From Lentisphaeria bacterium (GTDB lineage Bacteria > Verrucomicrobiota > Lentisphaeria > Victivallales > JAADHT01), in the NCBI GenBank assembly GCA_015486135.1, contig WFSE01000049.1, positions 1-43,413 of the forward strand: DNA of 43,413 nt, in the 5' to 3' direction. The position numbers were made by a program, and so were the translations under genes. How positions within the stretch are numbered: the first letter of the stretch is position 1; every line of letters starts with the position of its first letter. This document shows positions 17,405 through 25,465 of the stretch, in pieces. Under the pieces are notes generated by a model. The model made no database searches. It was not told the DNA's origin and saw only the letters and a program-made list of their open reading frames with translations.

Positions 17405-18388
17405 ATGCGTTATCTAATAACTGGTGGTGCCGGATTCATTGGTGGCCATTTGGCGGAGGCTCTTCTCCGCGAAGGCCATAGCGTGGTCATCGTCGATGAC
17501 CTCTCCACGGGCTCGGAAAACAATATCGCACATCTGCTCGGCATCCCTGGGTTCGAGTTTATTGAAGCCGACATCATTTCGATGGAGAGGCTCGACAACC
17601 TGGTCGCTGGAGTTGATATGGTGTTCCATCTCGCCGCCGCGGTGGGAGTCGAATTGGTGGTGCGGGATCCTGCGAGAACCATCAAGACCAATGTGCACGG
17701 AACGGAACGGGTTCTAAGTGCGGCGATAAAGGCCGGCGGAGTCAAAACATTGGTGGCCTCCACAAGCGAAGTGTACGGAAAATCCGCTAAACAAAGCTTC
17801 TCCGAATCGGATGACCTCCTCATCGGACCGTCCACCCGCTCCCGCTGGTCCTACGCCTGTAGCAAACTCTTGGACGAATTCTATGCCATGGCGTGCATGA
17901 AGGCCTCGGGATTGCCTGTTATCGTGTCGCGCTTCTTCAATACCGTCGGCCCCCGCCAAACCGGAATGTACGGGATGGTGCTTCCAAGATTCGTCTCGAA
18001 AGCCCTCGCGGGAGAACCTCTCCTAGTCTATGGCGATGGCGAGCAAAGCCGTTGTTTCTGCCATGTCCTCGATACCGTGGATGCCCTTCTGAAGCTCGCC
18101 GAGTGTCCGGACGCGGTGGGACGCGTCTTAAATATTGGCACGACTAGGGAAACGACCATAAACGGCCTGGCGGAACTTGTCATAGAAAGGACCGGGAGCG
18201 CGTCCGGAATAACCAGAATCCCCTACGACGAGGCTTATGAGGCCGGATTCGAGGACATGCGCAGGCGAGTCCCGAATATTTCGGCGATATCCGAATTGAC
18301 CGGCTGGCGCCCGCAACGCTCCCTGGAGGATATTGTTGACGATGTTGCCAACTCCCTACGCGGAGCGGCGGCGAATAACCGATGCTAA
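17405..18388 (+). CDS. NAD-dependent sugar-nucleotide epimerase/dehydratase (extended SDR)
   Basis: An extended short-chain dehydrogenase for nucleotide sugars, in the GalE/RfbB/UDP-glucuronate decarboxylase superfamily. The Rossmann motif TGGAGFIGGHLAE opens the protein, VDDLSTG follows beta-2, the catalytic Ser region is VASTSEVYG, and the Tyr-Lys pair is WSYACSKLLDE. The motif SRFFNTVGPRQTG is typical of the group. The ATG at 17405 has GGAGGG four bases upstream; a GTG at 17384 in frame is less likely. The 327-residue length fits. It may supply sugars for the glycan genes at 9548-13245, but this is inferred from co-location only. Confidence 0.9.
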   Translation: MRYLITGGAGFIGGHLAEALLREGHSVVIVDDLSTGSENNIAHLLGIPGFEFIEADIISMERLDNLVAGVDMVFHLAAAVGVELVVRDPARTIKTNVHGTERVLSAAIKAGGVKTLVASTSEVYGKSAKQSFSESDDLLIGPSTRSRWSYACSKLLDEFYAMACMKASGLPVIVSRFFNTVGPRQTGMYGMVLPRFVSKALAGEPLLVYGDGEQSRCFCHVLDTVDALLKLAECPDAVGRVLNIGTTRETTINGLAELVIERTGSASGITRIPYDEAYEAGFEDMRRRVPNISAISELTGWRPQRSLEDIVDDVANSLRGAAANNRC

Positions 18389-18413
18389 AAGTAAGTAGAG
18401 GAGGTAGCAACCT

Positions 18414-18920
18414 ATGGAATTTTATGACGTGCTGAGGAAACGGAGGAGCGTGCGTTCCTACAAGAGCGACCCCATCCCGAAGAAATCGCTGGACAACATA
18501 GCCGAGGCGTTGGCGCTGGCACCGTCCGCCTGCAACTTGCAACCTTGGAGTTTCCGCCTGGTATTGAACGATGGCATCAGGGAAAAAATATGCTCCTGCT
18601 ATGGCGGCAAATGGCTAGCCGAGGCGCCAGCGATAATAGTCGCGTTGGCCAATATGGATGAATGCTGGAAACGCCCCGAAGGAACCCCTATCGCCGATAT
18701 CGACATAGGCATAGCCATGGAGCATATCGTTTTGGCGGCCACGGCTGAAGGATTGGCGACATGCTGGATCTGCGCCTACGAGATGGAGAAGATGCGGGCG
18801 GCGCTGGATATACTGCCACCATGGAAGGTGCTGGCAATATCGCCACTGGGTTTCGCCAACGAAACACCCCAGCCTAGGACAGGAAAGTCAACAGACGCTA
18901 TATTCAAAATCGTCCCCTAA
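18414..18920 (+). CDS. Nitroreductase family protein
   Basis: A short (168-residue) FMN-dependent nitroreductase-fold protein that reduces nitro or quinone-like compounds with NAD(P)H. The N-terminal FMN-binding motif is KRRSVRSYKSDPI (residues 9-21). SACNLQPWSFRLV, IDIGIAMEHIVLAATAEGLATCWI and the C-terminal PLGFAN are diagnostic. AGGAGG lies ten bases before the ATG. It follows the epimerase by 25 bases and could share its transcript. The physiological substrate is unknown. Confidence 0.9.
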   Translation: MEFYDVLRKRRSVRSYKSDPIPKKSLDNIAEALALAPSACNLQPWSFRLVLNDGIREKICSCYGGKWLAEAPAIIVALANMDECWKRPEGTPIADIDIGIAMEHIVLAATAEGLATCWICAYEMEKMRAALDILPPWKVLAISPLGFANETPQPRTGKSTDAIFKIVP

Positions 18921-18941
18921 TCAAAGGCTCATCACGACAAA

Positions 18942-19256
18942 AGGGTTACTGAAAAAGTTGGAAACGTGCCGAGCCTCCGTCGCCGCTTAGGCGGCTTCCA
19001 CCTCCGTATGAAGCTACGGCGTGACAAGACGGCGGGACATGTAGACAAAGTGTCCCAGCGAAGCGAAGAACACCTTTAAGCCACACGAACGTGTGTCGCG
19101 GAATTGGCAAGTGCCTAAAATCGTTAGTCGGCTCCAAGGCTTTTGGGAGGTCCGCTCCCAAAACCTTGGAGATGACACCGTTAAAAACAGGCCTAACCAA
19201 ATGAAAATTAAGCACTTGCCAATTATTCAGCAGGCCCCAATTATTCAGTGAGCCCT
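18942..19256. repeat. MITE-like repeat, copy C (best-preserved, about 315 bp)
   Basis: This copy starts AGGGTTACTGAAAAAGTT and its reverse complement begins AGGGCTCACTGAATAATT, so the ends are imperfect inverted repeats. Inside are two small hairpins near 18980-19022, the conserved GCGGGACATGTAG and GGAATTGGCAAGTGC, a 17-bp hairpin at 19132-19171, then ATGAAAATTAAGCACTTGCC. The last part holds two tandem end motifs. It carries no substantial reading frame. Right of it, TA adjoins the terminus (CCCTA). Confidence 0.75.
19132..19171. other. Long hairpin inside repeat copy C
   Basis: CTCCAAGG, a bulged C and TTTTGGGAG pair with CTCCCAAAA and CCTTGGAG around a GTCCG loop, which gives a 17-bp stem. 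The same hairpin with near-identical arms recurs at 30893-30930 and in decayed form at 9411-9445. No T-run follows, so it is not a classic terminator. Confidence 0.8.
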
Positions 19257-19298
19257 AGCGAAGCGGGTGATTGGAAAGGATGGAAGAAAATGCGAATG

Positions 19299-19313
19299 GT
19301 TCAGCAAGCCCTA
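19299..19313. repeat. MITE-like terminus at the deoC stop (copy J)
   Basis: On the minus strand TAGGGCTTGCTGAA begins exactly with the TAG stop codon of deoC. It matches the terminus at the metG stop (TAGGGCCTGTTGAA). Only the terminal motif is present before copy C begins 43 bases further on. Confidence 0.6.
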
Positions 19314-19955
19314 CGAAACAATTGCGACGCCGGAGCTGGAGCCTAGTCTAGCCGCCCCCGCACTGATCATCGCTTCCGCGTCCGCTCTCGTTTTTATTCC
19401 CCCGGAGGCCTTGACGCGGCAACGTCCCGCTACCACTTCCGCGAGCAACTCCACATCCTCGACCGTAGCGCTTCCACCAGCGAAACCAGTGGAAGTCTTC
19501 ACAAAATCGGCCTTCGCCGCCACCACCCGCTTAGCCGCCTCCACAATTTCATCCCGACCAAGAAGACAGGTCTCTATTATTACTTTTAGCAATGCCCTCC
19601 GAGAACGCGTGAGCTCAGCCAATCGATCGAGCTCCCCTTCAACATACCCCCAATTGCCCGCTTTGGCCTCACCAATATTCATGACCACGTCCACCTCGAT
19701 AGCACCGTTGTCCAAGCACCAAACCACCTCGGACAACTTGCTCTCGGTGGAATTGGCGCCCAACGGAAAAGCGGCCACCGAGCAAACCGCTACCCCGCTA
19801 CCGGACAGACACTCGGCAGCCAAAGGCACGCGACACGGATTCACGCATACGGAGGCGAAAGAATGCTCCGCGGCCTCGGCGCACAACCTCTCGATGTCGG
19901 ATGCCACGGCATCCGGCTTAAGCAAAGTATGGTCTATGTAAGATGCTAGTTCCAT
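19311..19955 (-). CDS. deoC: Deoxyribose-phosphate aldolase
   Basis: This cytoplasmic class I aldolase splits 2-deoxyribose-5-phosphate into acetaldehyde and glyceraldehyde-3-phosphate in deoxynucleoside catabolism. Motifs are YIDHTLLKPDA at the N-terminus, VCVNPCRVPLA, VDVVMNIG, the Schiff-base lysine in ADFVKTSTGF and the second catalytic lysine in KASGGIKT. GAARLGSSSGVAIVS forms the usual phosphate-binding end. The length of 214 aa is normal, so the stop made at a repeat terminus has not shortened the protein noticeably. No clear ribosome site precedes the ATG. Confidence 0.95.
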   Translation of the reverse strand: MELASYIDHTLLKPDAVASDIERLCAEAAEHSFASVCVNPCRVPLAAECLSGSGVAVCSVAAFPLGANSTESKLSEVVWCLDNGAIEVDVVMNIGEAKAGNWGYVEGELDRLAELTRSRRALLKVIIETCLLGRDEIVEAAKRVVAAKADFVKTSTGFAGGSATVEDVELLAEVVAGRCRVKASGGIKTRADAEAMISAGAARLGSSSGVAIVS

Positions 19956-20057
19956 TGCTCATCCACAAAGGGTCTAGTGAAAAATCACACAAACATGAAA
20001 TCACCCCTCGGCGACCTTCCAGCCACGCCAACCTGACTCCACCCGCAATTCCAAACT

Positions 20058-20081
20058 AAAAAAAACCCCGCCGCAGCGGGG
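20058..20081 (-). terminator. Rho-independent terminator of the 65-aa protein gene
   Basis: On the minus strand CCCCGC-TGCG-GCGGGG is followed by eight T residues, starting 27 bases after the stop codon at 20109. Confidence 0.92.
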
Positions 20082-20108
20082 TAGAAAATCGAAGCGAACA
20101 ATCCGCTG

Positions 20109-20306
20109 TTACTCTGCCGGGCAGGACAGCTTGTCGTAGTCGGCTTTTTTGAGGAACTTGGTCAAGTTGGTGCCATCGTCGTCCTGGGCACGGACGGCAT
20201 AACGCTCTTGGACACCCTTCGAAGTTTCCCTCTTGTAAACGACCTTCTTGCATTCGGATTCCGGAATCTCCACAGATTCCCTCTTCTTGACGTTGTAGAA
20301 TTTCAT
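20109..20306 (-). CDS. Small hypothetical protein, 65 aa, probably highly expressed
   Basis: A small basic protein rich in Lys and Asp, beginning MKFYNVKKRESVEIP and ending DYDKLSCPAE. I do not recognise a characterised family. It has no signal peptide or membrane segment, so it should be cytoplasmic. The pattern KVVYKRETSKG...RYAVRAQDDDGTNLTKFL suggests a compact beta-rich fold. The unit is complete, with a good promoter at 20357-20384, a purine-rich ribosome site (AAGGAG with GGAAGG) and a strong terminator. Codon choice (AAG, GTC, GAC, GGT, CGT) matches the pseudopilin rather than the neighbours. This points to strong expression. Confidence 0.8.
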   Translation of the reverse strand: MKFYNVKKRESVEIPESECKKVVYKRETSKGVQERYAVRAQDDDGTNLTKFLKKADYDKLSCPAE

Positions 20307-20356
20307 CCTTCCACGTCTCCTTGTTTGAGAGGTTAATAAATGCGACGGACTCCCTT

Positions 20357-20384
20357 TCTATAGCACTTTGAGCGACGAGTGCAA
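20357..20384 (-). promoter_or_regulatory. Sigma-70-type promoter of the 65-aa protein gene
   Basis: On the minus strand TTGCAC (20384-20379), a 16-base spacer and TATAGA (20362-20357) lie about 50 bases upstream of the ATG. Confidence 0.6.
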
Positions 20385-20515
20385 GCTGAATTGGCCTTAA
20401 AACAACGAAAATCCCTGATTTTTTCCAAAAAGCCCCCTTGAATCGGCCTCCATCCTCTGCCCTAACGCTTCCAGTCGCGGCCAGTCCGCCGCTTGGAATT
20501 GTCCTTGAGTCCCAC

Positions 20516-20731
20516 CTACCGCACAAAGCCCCACGTCACGCCTACGAGCAGAATCAAGCCAGCTAATATGAATAGGAACAGTCTGTTTCGAGCTACGTTG
20601 ATATGGTGGGTTCCAGGACTGCGTTGGAACTTATTGACTTCGCCGGCCCCGACCCTCTGGGCCATCGCCTTGCGTGTTTTGTCGTCGAACAACGAATGGA
20701 TTCTCGAATGAGTGTCCTCTCCCACAGCCAC
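20516..20731 (-). CDS. Small membrane protein, hypothetical
   Basis: About 71 residues, hydrophilic for 50 and then a single C-terminal membrane helix (LFLFILAGLILLVGVTWGF). The family is not recognised. The start is uncertain: GTG at 20731 follows the stop of the 222-aa gene by five bases, GTG at 20725 has GGGGGGTGG just upstream, and an ATG at 20665 would leave only the last 49 residues. Its position as third gene of a tight minus-strand cluster and the tail-anchor topology support that it is real. Confidence 0.5.
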   Translation of the reverse strand: MAVGEDTHSRIHSLFDDKTRKAMAQRVGAGEVNKFQRSPGTHHINVARNRLFLFILAGLILLVGVTWGFVR

Positions 20732-20738
20732 CCCCCGG

Positions 20739-21407
20739 TTAATGAAGCGCCAAATAATAGAACAGAGCGATAATGAAGGCTCCAAGCAAAACTCCCGCCA
20801 CAAGCGGGAAGAGGAACCCCAAACCGAGCTTAGCAGCCTGGGAGAAAGAGATGGATGTCAATTCGTGCAGAAACGACGCTCCGCGCGATGCCGCCGCCAC
20901 TGGCGCGCCCCCTCCGCTTTCCCCGCCGTTGGACGCGAATTTCGAATGAAAGAGCATGCTCTCTATCCTGGCTCCTTCCACCTTGCGCGCGGCCTTTGCT
21001 AGTTCCGCCTGCAACGACGAGCGGTTCCACGTGGAATCGTCTATAGCCTCTATCTCCACCAATATCGACCGCAATTTTTCTTCGGCAACTTTAAGTTCGC
21101 GAATGCGTTTCTCGCTCGCCTCCACCAAGTCGGGGATGGCTTCCACTATCCCCCCAAGTTGCGATACCGCCTCCCTCCGGGCGACTTTGAACTCGTCCCA
21201 AGATCGGAACAAAGCCTTTTTCCACTCGTTGTCTTTAATCTCCAGAGTGTCCCGAGCACGCCCGCTTCGCCTAGGAGGTGGAGGCGATCCACCATCACCA
21301 AAGCCCAAGCCGGCATCCACATTAGCGGACTCTTCCGACGATTGCGACTGGGATATCTTGTCGCTTATCTTCACCAAATTGGCATCGACAAAGCCTTTCT
21401 CCCTCAT
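20739..21407 (-). CDS. Hypothetical protein with coiled coil and C-terminal membrane segment
   Basis: The 222-residue protein has a low-complexity Ser/Gly/Pro-rich N-terminal part (residues 18-50). A long charged helical region follows (about 60-150, ASEKRIRELKVAEEKLRSILV and nearby), predicted coiled coil. A Gly-rich linker (SNGGESGGGAPVAAA) leads to a C-terminal membrane helix (GFLFPLVAGVLLGAFIIALFYYL). I do not recognise a family. Its ATG overlaps the stop of the upstream LolA-like gene by four bases (ATGA), so the two are translationally coupled. An inner-membrane tail-anchored adaptor in the same envelope process is a plausible inference. Confidence 0.7.
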   Translation of the reverse strand: MREKGFVDANLVKISDKISQSQSSEESANVDAGLGFGDGGSPPPPRRSGRARDTLEIKDNEWKKALFRSWDEFKVARREAVSQLGGIVEAIPDLVEASEKRIRELKVAEEKLRSILVEIEAIDDSTWNRSSLQAELAKAARKVEGARIESMLFHSKFASNGGESGGGAPVAAASRGASFLHELTSISFSQAAKLGLGFLFPLVAGVLLGAFIIALFYYLALH

Positions 21408-22210
21408 TCTCTTGCTCCTCGCTTATCGTCCGGAGACGCTTGAGATGGCACAAACAACCCTTTGGGCACTCCATCGGCGACCAAGCCAGCCTGGCAATCG
21501 GAAAAGTCCACGCGAGTCAACCAGCCAGGACCGGAAAAACTCAAGCTGTCGACAAGATACAAGCCATTCTTCTTTTTGAAAGAACGCGCCTCCAAGGTTC
21601 TGGTCACTTCCCATTTGCCTTTTCCCGCTTTCTTCAACCATTCAACTCTCAGGGGAAAAAAGTACTCGGTGGCGATATAGGCCTTAACCTTGCGCTTCCC
21701 ATCCGGAGACACCAAGAGAAAAACCCTGCACGCAATTGTCTTGATCGAGTCCGAAGCCAGCTCCTTTTCCAGCTTCCAATAAAGAAAGGACATGGTCAAA
21801 TCCTCGGGCGAGACCCCAAACACGGTCCCCAATTTATCCCCCCCTCCCTCTTTGAACACGCTGGCTGGTTTTCCCACGGCTCCGTAGGCCTGCCCCACAA
21901 AGTAAACCTCGTCGCCTCCCAAGGCTACCCTGGCAAGAATCATTTCGGTAGTGAAACGTATCGCCAATCTCAATTTCGCGCTAGACACCCCAGCGCCTGT
22001 TTTTTTGTTGGACACCGTCCCCTGCAATATAGCCCATGTCTTTTGGGTAGGCGGACGACGGACAATTTTCAAAAAATCCCCCGCGGACAGATTAGAAGGG
22101 TTGTCGGCCGCATTCGCCCCAAGCGGCAAAAGCAACATCGTAATCCACACTACCACAACCGCCGTTAGGACCACGCGCACCCTCCGCGAACAATAAACGG
22201 AAAAATCCAT
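21404..22210 (-). CDS. LolA-like outer-membrane lipoprotein-sorting family protein
   Basis: A 268-residue protein with an N-terminal signal peptide (VLTAVVVVWITMLLLPLGANAADN, probably cut after ANA). The body resembles the LolA/LolB-like beta-sheet fold used in lipoprotein carriers and related DUFs: RLAIRFTTEMILARVALGGDEV, then FLYWKLEKELAS, RVFLLVSPDGKRKVKAYIATEYFFPLRVEW and ARSFKKKNGLYLVDSLSF. It is likely periplasmic. It heads a three-gene minus-strand operon (21404-22210, 20739-21407, 20516-20731). The LolA relation is judged by pattern only, and a specialised envelope function is possible. Confidence 0.6.
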   Translation of the reverse strand: MDFSVYCSRRVRVVLTAVVVVWITMLLLPLGANAADNPSNLSAGDFLKIVRRPPTQKTWAILQGTVSNKKTGAGVSSAKLRLAIRFTTEMILARVALGGDEVYFVGQAYGAVGKPASVFKEGGGDKLGTVFGVSPEDLTMSFLYWKLEKELASDSIKTIACRVFLLVSPDGKRKVKAYIATEYFFPLRVEWLKKAGKGKWEVTRTLEARSFKKKNGLYLVDSLSFSGPGWLTRVDFSDCQAGLVADGVPKGLFVPSQASPDDKRGARE

Positions 22211-22376
22211 AGGTTTTTTCTCCTAGCGTGTCCTGGGCGGTGCCATCTCAACCGCCGGAACTGCGCGGATTCCGCATAAGCGCCAATACCGGCCGCTTCA
22301 TGCCGCCTTGGCGTCGGCGAATAAACAGGTGTCGCGACAACTTGTCAAAACCCGCTCCGAGGAGTATTCTAGCGGG

Positions 22377-23417
22377 ATGAGTGGCGATGTCAAATTCATG
22401 CGTCGAGCGTTGAGGCTAGCTAAAAGGGGATTGGGCTCCGCATCCCCTAATCCTATGGTGGGTGCCGTAGTTGTCCGGAATGGCATCGTGGCAGGAGAAG
22501 GCTGGCACAATGCTCCGGGAGGCCCTCACGCCGAGGTGGAAGCATTGAGGGCCGCGGCTGGAAACACAAAAAACGCGGATTTGTACGTTACACTGGAACC
22601 ATGCTCCACCACTGGTAGGACTCCCCCATGTGTGGACGCAGTGATCGCGGCTGGAATTTCCAGAGTTTTTGTGGGGTGCTTGGATCCCAACCCCAAGCAC
22701 AATGGCAAAGGAGTGGCTACCCTTCGGAAAGCTGGAATCGAGACTTTCGTCGGGATGGAGGAGGAGAAATGCGTCCGCCTAAACAAGGCTTTTTCCCAGT
22801 GGATAACTACGGGCCGCCCATACGTGTTGTTGAAAATTGCCTCGACTTTGGACGGCAAGATCGCCACTTCCGCGGGGGAGTCGAAATGGATAACGGGACC
22901 AACGGCCAGAAAACGAGTGATGGAATTGCGCCGTTGGGCCGACGCCATTATGGTTGGAGGGGCCACCGCGAGAAAAGACACCCCCTCCCTTTCAGTCAGA
23001 GACGGAAAGAAACGCGTCCAACCAAAGCGATTGGTGGTGTCGCGCTCCATGTCGCTGAATGAAGCCGTCAACGCATTGGCTCCGGGACTGGCTCCGGAAG
23101 TAATTGCAGCCAGTTCAAAGTCGGAATGGCTTAACGTGTTGCGTTCGCTTGGAAACCAGGAAATAACGGCCCTATTGGTGGAGGGAGGAGGCAATTTGGC
23201 CGCCTCCCTGCTTCGGGCCAACATCGTGGACGAAGTGGAATTTCATTTCGCCCCTAGAATATTGGGAGGGCGGCGCTCCATCCCCTCGGTGGGGGGGGAC
23301 GATCCATCTTCCTTGCTGGAAGCGATTGAATTGGAGCAAGTCGAAACAAGAAGACTGGGACGTGATATGGCGGTGACAGGTCGTCCCGCCATGCGTGTCG
23401 CCAACGGAGACAAGTAA
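22377..23417 (+). CDS. ribD: Riboflavin biosynthesis bifunctional deaminase/reductase
   Basis: RibD deaminates and then reduces the pyrimidine intermediate after GTP cyclohydrolase II in riboflavin synthesis. The deaminase half has GPHAEVEAL and the zinc ligands in LEPCSTTGRTPPC. The reductase half has KIASTLDGKIAT, WITGPTARKRVMELR, GGATARKDTPSLSVR and LLVEGGGNLAASLL. At 346 residues it is complete. The ATG at 22377 (MSGDVKFM) is preferred, although GAGGAG is 13 bases away; ATG 22398 is possible, and the frame stays open to 22308. No other rib genes lie nearby. Confidence 0.95.
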   Translation: MSGDVKFMRRALRLAKRGLGSASPNPMVGAVVVRNGIVAGEGWHNAPGGPHAEVEALRAAAGNTKNADLYVTLEPCSTTGRTPPCVDAVIAAGISRVFVGCLDPNPKHNGKGVATLRKAGIETFVGMEEEKCVRLNKAFSQWITTGRPYVLLKIASTLDGKIATSAGESKWITGPTARKRVMELRRWADAIMVGGATARKDTPSLSVRDGKKRVQPKRLVVSRSMSLNEAVNALAPGLAPEVIAASSKSEWLNVLRSLGNQEITALLVEGGGNLAASLLRANIVDEVEFHFAPRILGGRRSIPSVGGDDPSSLLEAIELEQVETRRLGRDMAVTGRPAMRVANGDK

Positions 23418-23435
23418 CCTAAGTAAGGAGGGAAC

Positions 23436-25130
23436 ATGCTTTTTGTCGAGAAATTATTGGGGGCTCGAAAACGGCGATCCGTAATGGCGTTGATAGTAGT
23501 CGCGGGGTTGTGCGTCACTACTGTTACCGAGGCCTCGTCCAAAAAACATTATTTGAAACTAGGCGCGGCGATGTCTCTTCAGATCATGAACGCGAAAATA
23601 AGGATGTTCAAATACATGGCGGCTAAACCGCTCAGCCCTCCAACCACTCTCCAATGGACCATGACATCCAACGGCCATGCATCAAAGGTTGACGTGTATC
23701 CACCCAAGGAGCTATGGATCAGGGACAATATGTTGGGTGAATGGCGCAATAATTTGTGCGAAATCCGCTTTTTTGAATTCAAATTGCCCGAGCCAACTTC
23801 GTTGCAGACTCTGAATAGCGGAGGGAAGCAATTCATCTCTTCCGAGAAATACGATGAATGGAAATCGGGTGTACTCGCAAAAAAAATAAAGTGGACAAAC
23901 GATATGATGGCCAAGTGGCTCTCCTACTCCACCGGCCTGACTGTTGGCGCAACCCCAACGGAGCTCAAAAAAAATTCGTCCCAAAAGGCGGTCGTGCGAC
24001 TTTTCCCCATACAAGACACCGGAAACACCGACGACAGGCTGTACGTCGTGGCGTCGACTTACGTTCCAGACAAGTGGTACGCCATATGGTACCATGTCAT
24101 CGGAGGGGATAAAAAACGAAACCAAAAAGCGCTGAACAACTCGATAGCCTCGCTGGTGTTTTCCCCACCTTCGAAACACAATAAGCCCATCTCTAAGGAA
24201 CGCAGCCTTGGAGGGCGCAACTCCAAAAAGTCAGTGACGAAGCGTTCGGAAGAATATAAGAAAAGCCGCGAGCGTGTGATAAACGCCATAAAAAGCATGA
24301 AGAATTGGTGGTATTTCGAAACAACAAACTTCATTTTCGCCGCCGACATAAAAAACAAAAAAACCGCTAGGGAACTGGCAAGCACTCTGGAGCATTGCAG
24401 GTCTGTCTTCGAGAAATTCTATCCGTTGACGAAACCTTTCGACGCCGCGTGCGTCGCTAAAATGTTCCAGGAAAGGGGAGAGTACGTCGCGTATGTCGGG
24501 AAAAAATTCGAATGGACCGGAGGGCTCTGGATGCCATCCAAAAAGGAGCTGATCGTGTCCCCGATGAATTGGGGAACCAGATCAGACCGGAGAAGAATGA
24601 TGGTGACAGTCACCAACCACGAGTCGTTCCACATGTATATCTATTTCGCCTGTGGCGAGCGTGATACAGCCGTATGGTTCAACGAAGGTAACGCTACTTT
24701 CTTCCAAGGGCTCGAGTTCCGGGGAAACAAAGCCCATATAAACACGATATACCGAATGGAGAGTATGCGGAAAATCGCTCCGAGAGCCGACATTAAGACC
24801 CTTCTTGGCATGTCTTATGAGACTTTCTACGGCGCTAACCAAAGGGAAAATTACACGTTGGGATGGGGACTGATGTTTTTCCTTTGGAAAGGCGCTCCAA
24901 TCATGAAAGAAAAAAACAACTACTCGGAAATACCGCGCAAATATTATGATGCCATGCTGGCTTGCGGAAACGGCAAAAAAGCAACGGAAATTGCTTGGAA
25001 GGGAGTGGATATGGAGCAGTTCGAACGCCTTTTCCACAAGTTCTGGGCCAGCAAATCATTGATCCGAAAAGCCGAAAGATACAACGCTATTCCAAGCGCT
25101 AAATCTAAAAAGGATTCGCGGACAAAATAG
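23436..25130 (+). CDS. Secreted putative zinc metalloprotease (gluzincin/DUF1570-like)
   Basis: The 564-residue protein has an N-terminal signal peptide (ALIVVAGLCVTTVTEAS, residues 17-33). The first half is a non-catalytic region with W/K-rich sequence. From about residue 290 (WWYFETTNFIFAADI) it looks like the peptidase MA-like/DUF1570 families. The zinc motif is HESFH at residues 395-399 and a downstream WFNEGNATFFQG provides the third ligand, Glu417. Both catalytic features are therefore present. AAGGAGGG lies just upstream of the ATG. The substrate is unknown. It follows ribD by 18 bases, which may place it on the same transcript. Confidence 0.75.
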   Translation: MLFVEKLLGARKRRSVMALIVVAGLCVTTVTEASSKKHYLKLGAAMSLQIMNAKIRMFKYMAAKPLSPPTTLQWTMTSNGHASKVDVYPPKELWIRDNMLGEWRNNLCEIRFFEFKLPEPTSLQTLNSGGKQFISSEKYDEWKSGVLAKKIKWTNDMMAKWLSYSTGLTVGATPTELKKNSSQKAVVRLFPIQDTGNTDDRLYVVASTYVPDKWYAIWYHVIGGDKKRNQKALNNSIASLVFSPPSKHNKPISKERSLGGRNSKKSVTKRSEEYKKSRERVINAIKSMKNWWYFETTNFIFAADIKNKKTARELASTLEHCRSVFEKFYPLTKPFDAACVAKMFQERGEYVAYVGKKFEWTGGLWMPSKKELIVSPMNWGTRSDRRRMMVTVTNHESFHMYIYFACGERDTAVWFNEGNATFFQGLEFRGNKAHINTIYRMESMRKIAPRADIKTLLGMSYETFYGANQRENYTLGWGLMFFLWKGAPIMKEKNNYSEIPRKYYDAMLACGNGKKATEIAWKGVDMEQFERLFHKFWASKSLIRKAERYNAIPSAKSKKDSRTK

Positions 25131-25176
25131 GAATCGCACCGCTGAACTCCGTGTTCTCAGAAAATATCAGTCCAGC

Positions 25177-25230
25177 ATTGACTTTTATATTACAATGAGC
25201 CATGCTGTATTACATTGAGATACAATTGCA
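25177..25230 (+). promoter_or_regulatory. Promoter/operator of the toxin-antitoxin pair
   Basis: TTGACT at about 25177 opens an AT-rich stretch. TATTACAATGAG is followed about 20 bases later by TATTACATTGAG, a direct repeat suited to binding by a ribbon-helix-helix antitoxin. GGAGG precedes the antitoxin ATG. Autoregulation is inferred from the family. Confidence 0.5.
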
Positions 25231-25246
25231 AACGGAGGATTAAAAG

Positions 25247-25465
25247 ATGAGTGTCGCACTCTCAGTAAGATTACCGGATGGACTGGCAAAAGAACTTAAC
25301 AATGTTGCGTTAACCACAGAAAGACCGAAATCCTTCATAGTGCAAAAGGCCCTGGAAAGTTATTTGCGCGATCAAGCCGATTTGCAAATAGGCTTAGACC
25401 GACTTCGCGATACAACCGACCCTGTAACATCTATAGAGGAAATGAGAAAAGAAGTTGGCCTATAA
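25247..25465 (+). CDS. Ribbon-helix-helix antitoxin
   Basis: A 72-residue CopG/RHH-type protein. Residues 2-12 (SVALSVRLPDG) form the DNA-binding strand, followed by helices in RPKSFIVQKALESYLRDQ. The C-terminal tail (SIEEMRKEVGL) is the usual toxin-binding segment. It overlaps the toxin start by 11 bases. It should neutralise the RelE-type toxin and repress the operon through the direct repeats upstream. The local base composition is more AT-rich than flanking genes, consistent with acquisition by transfer. Confidence 0.85.
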   Translation: MSVALSVRLPDGLAKELNNVALTTERPKSFIVQKALESYLRDQADLQIGLDRLRDTTDPVTSIEEMRKEVGL

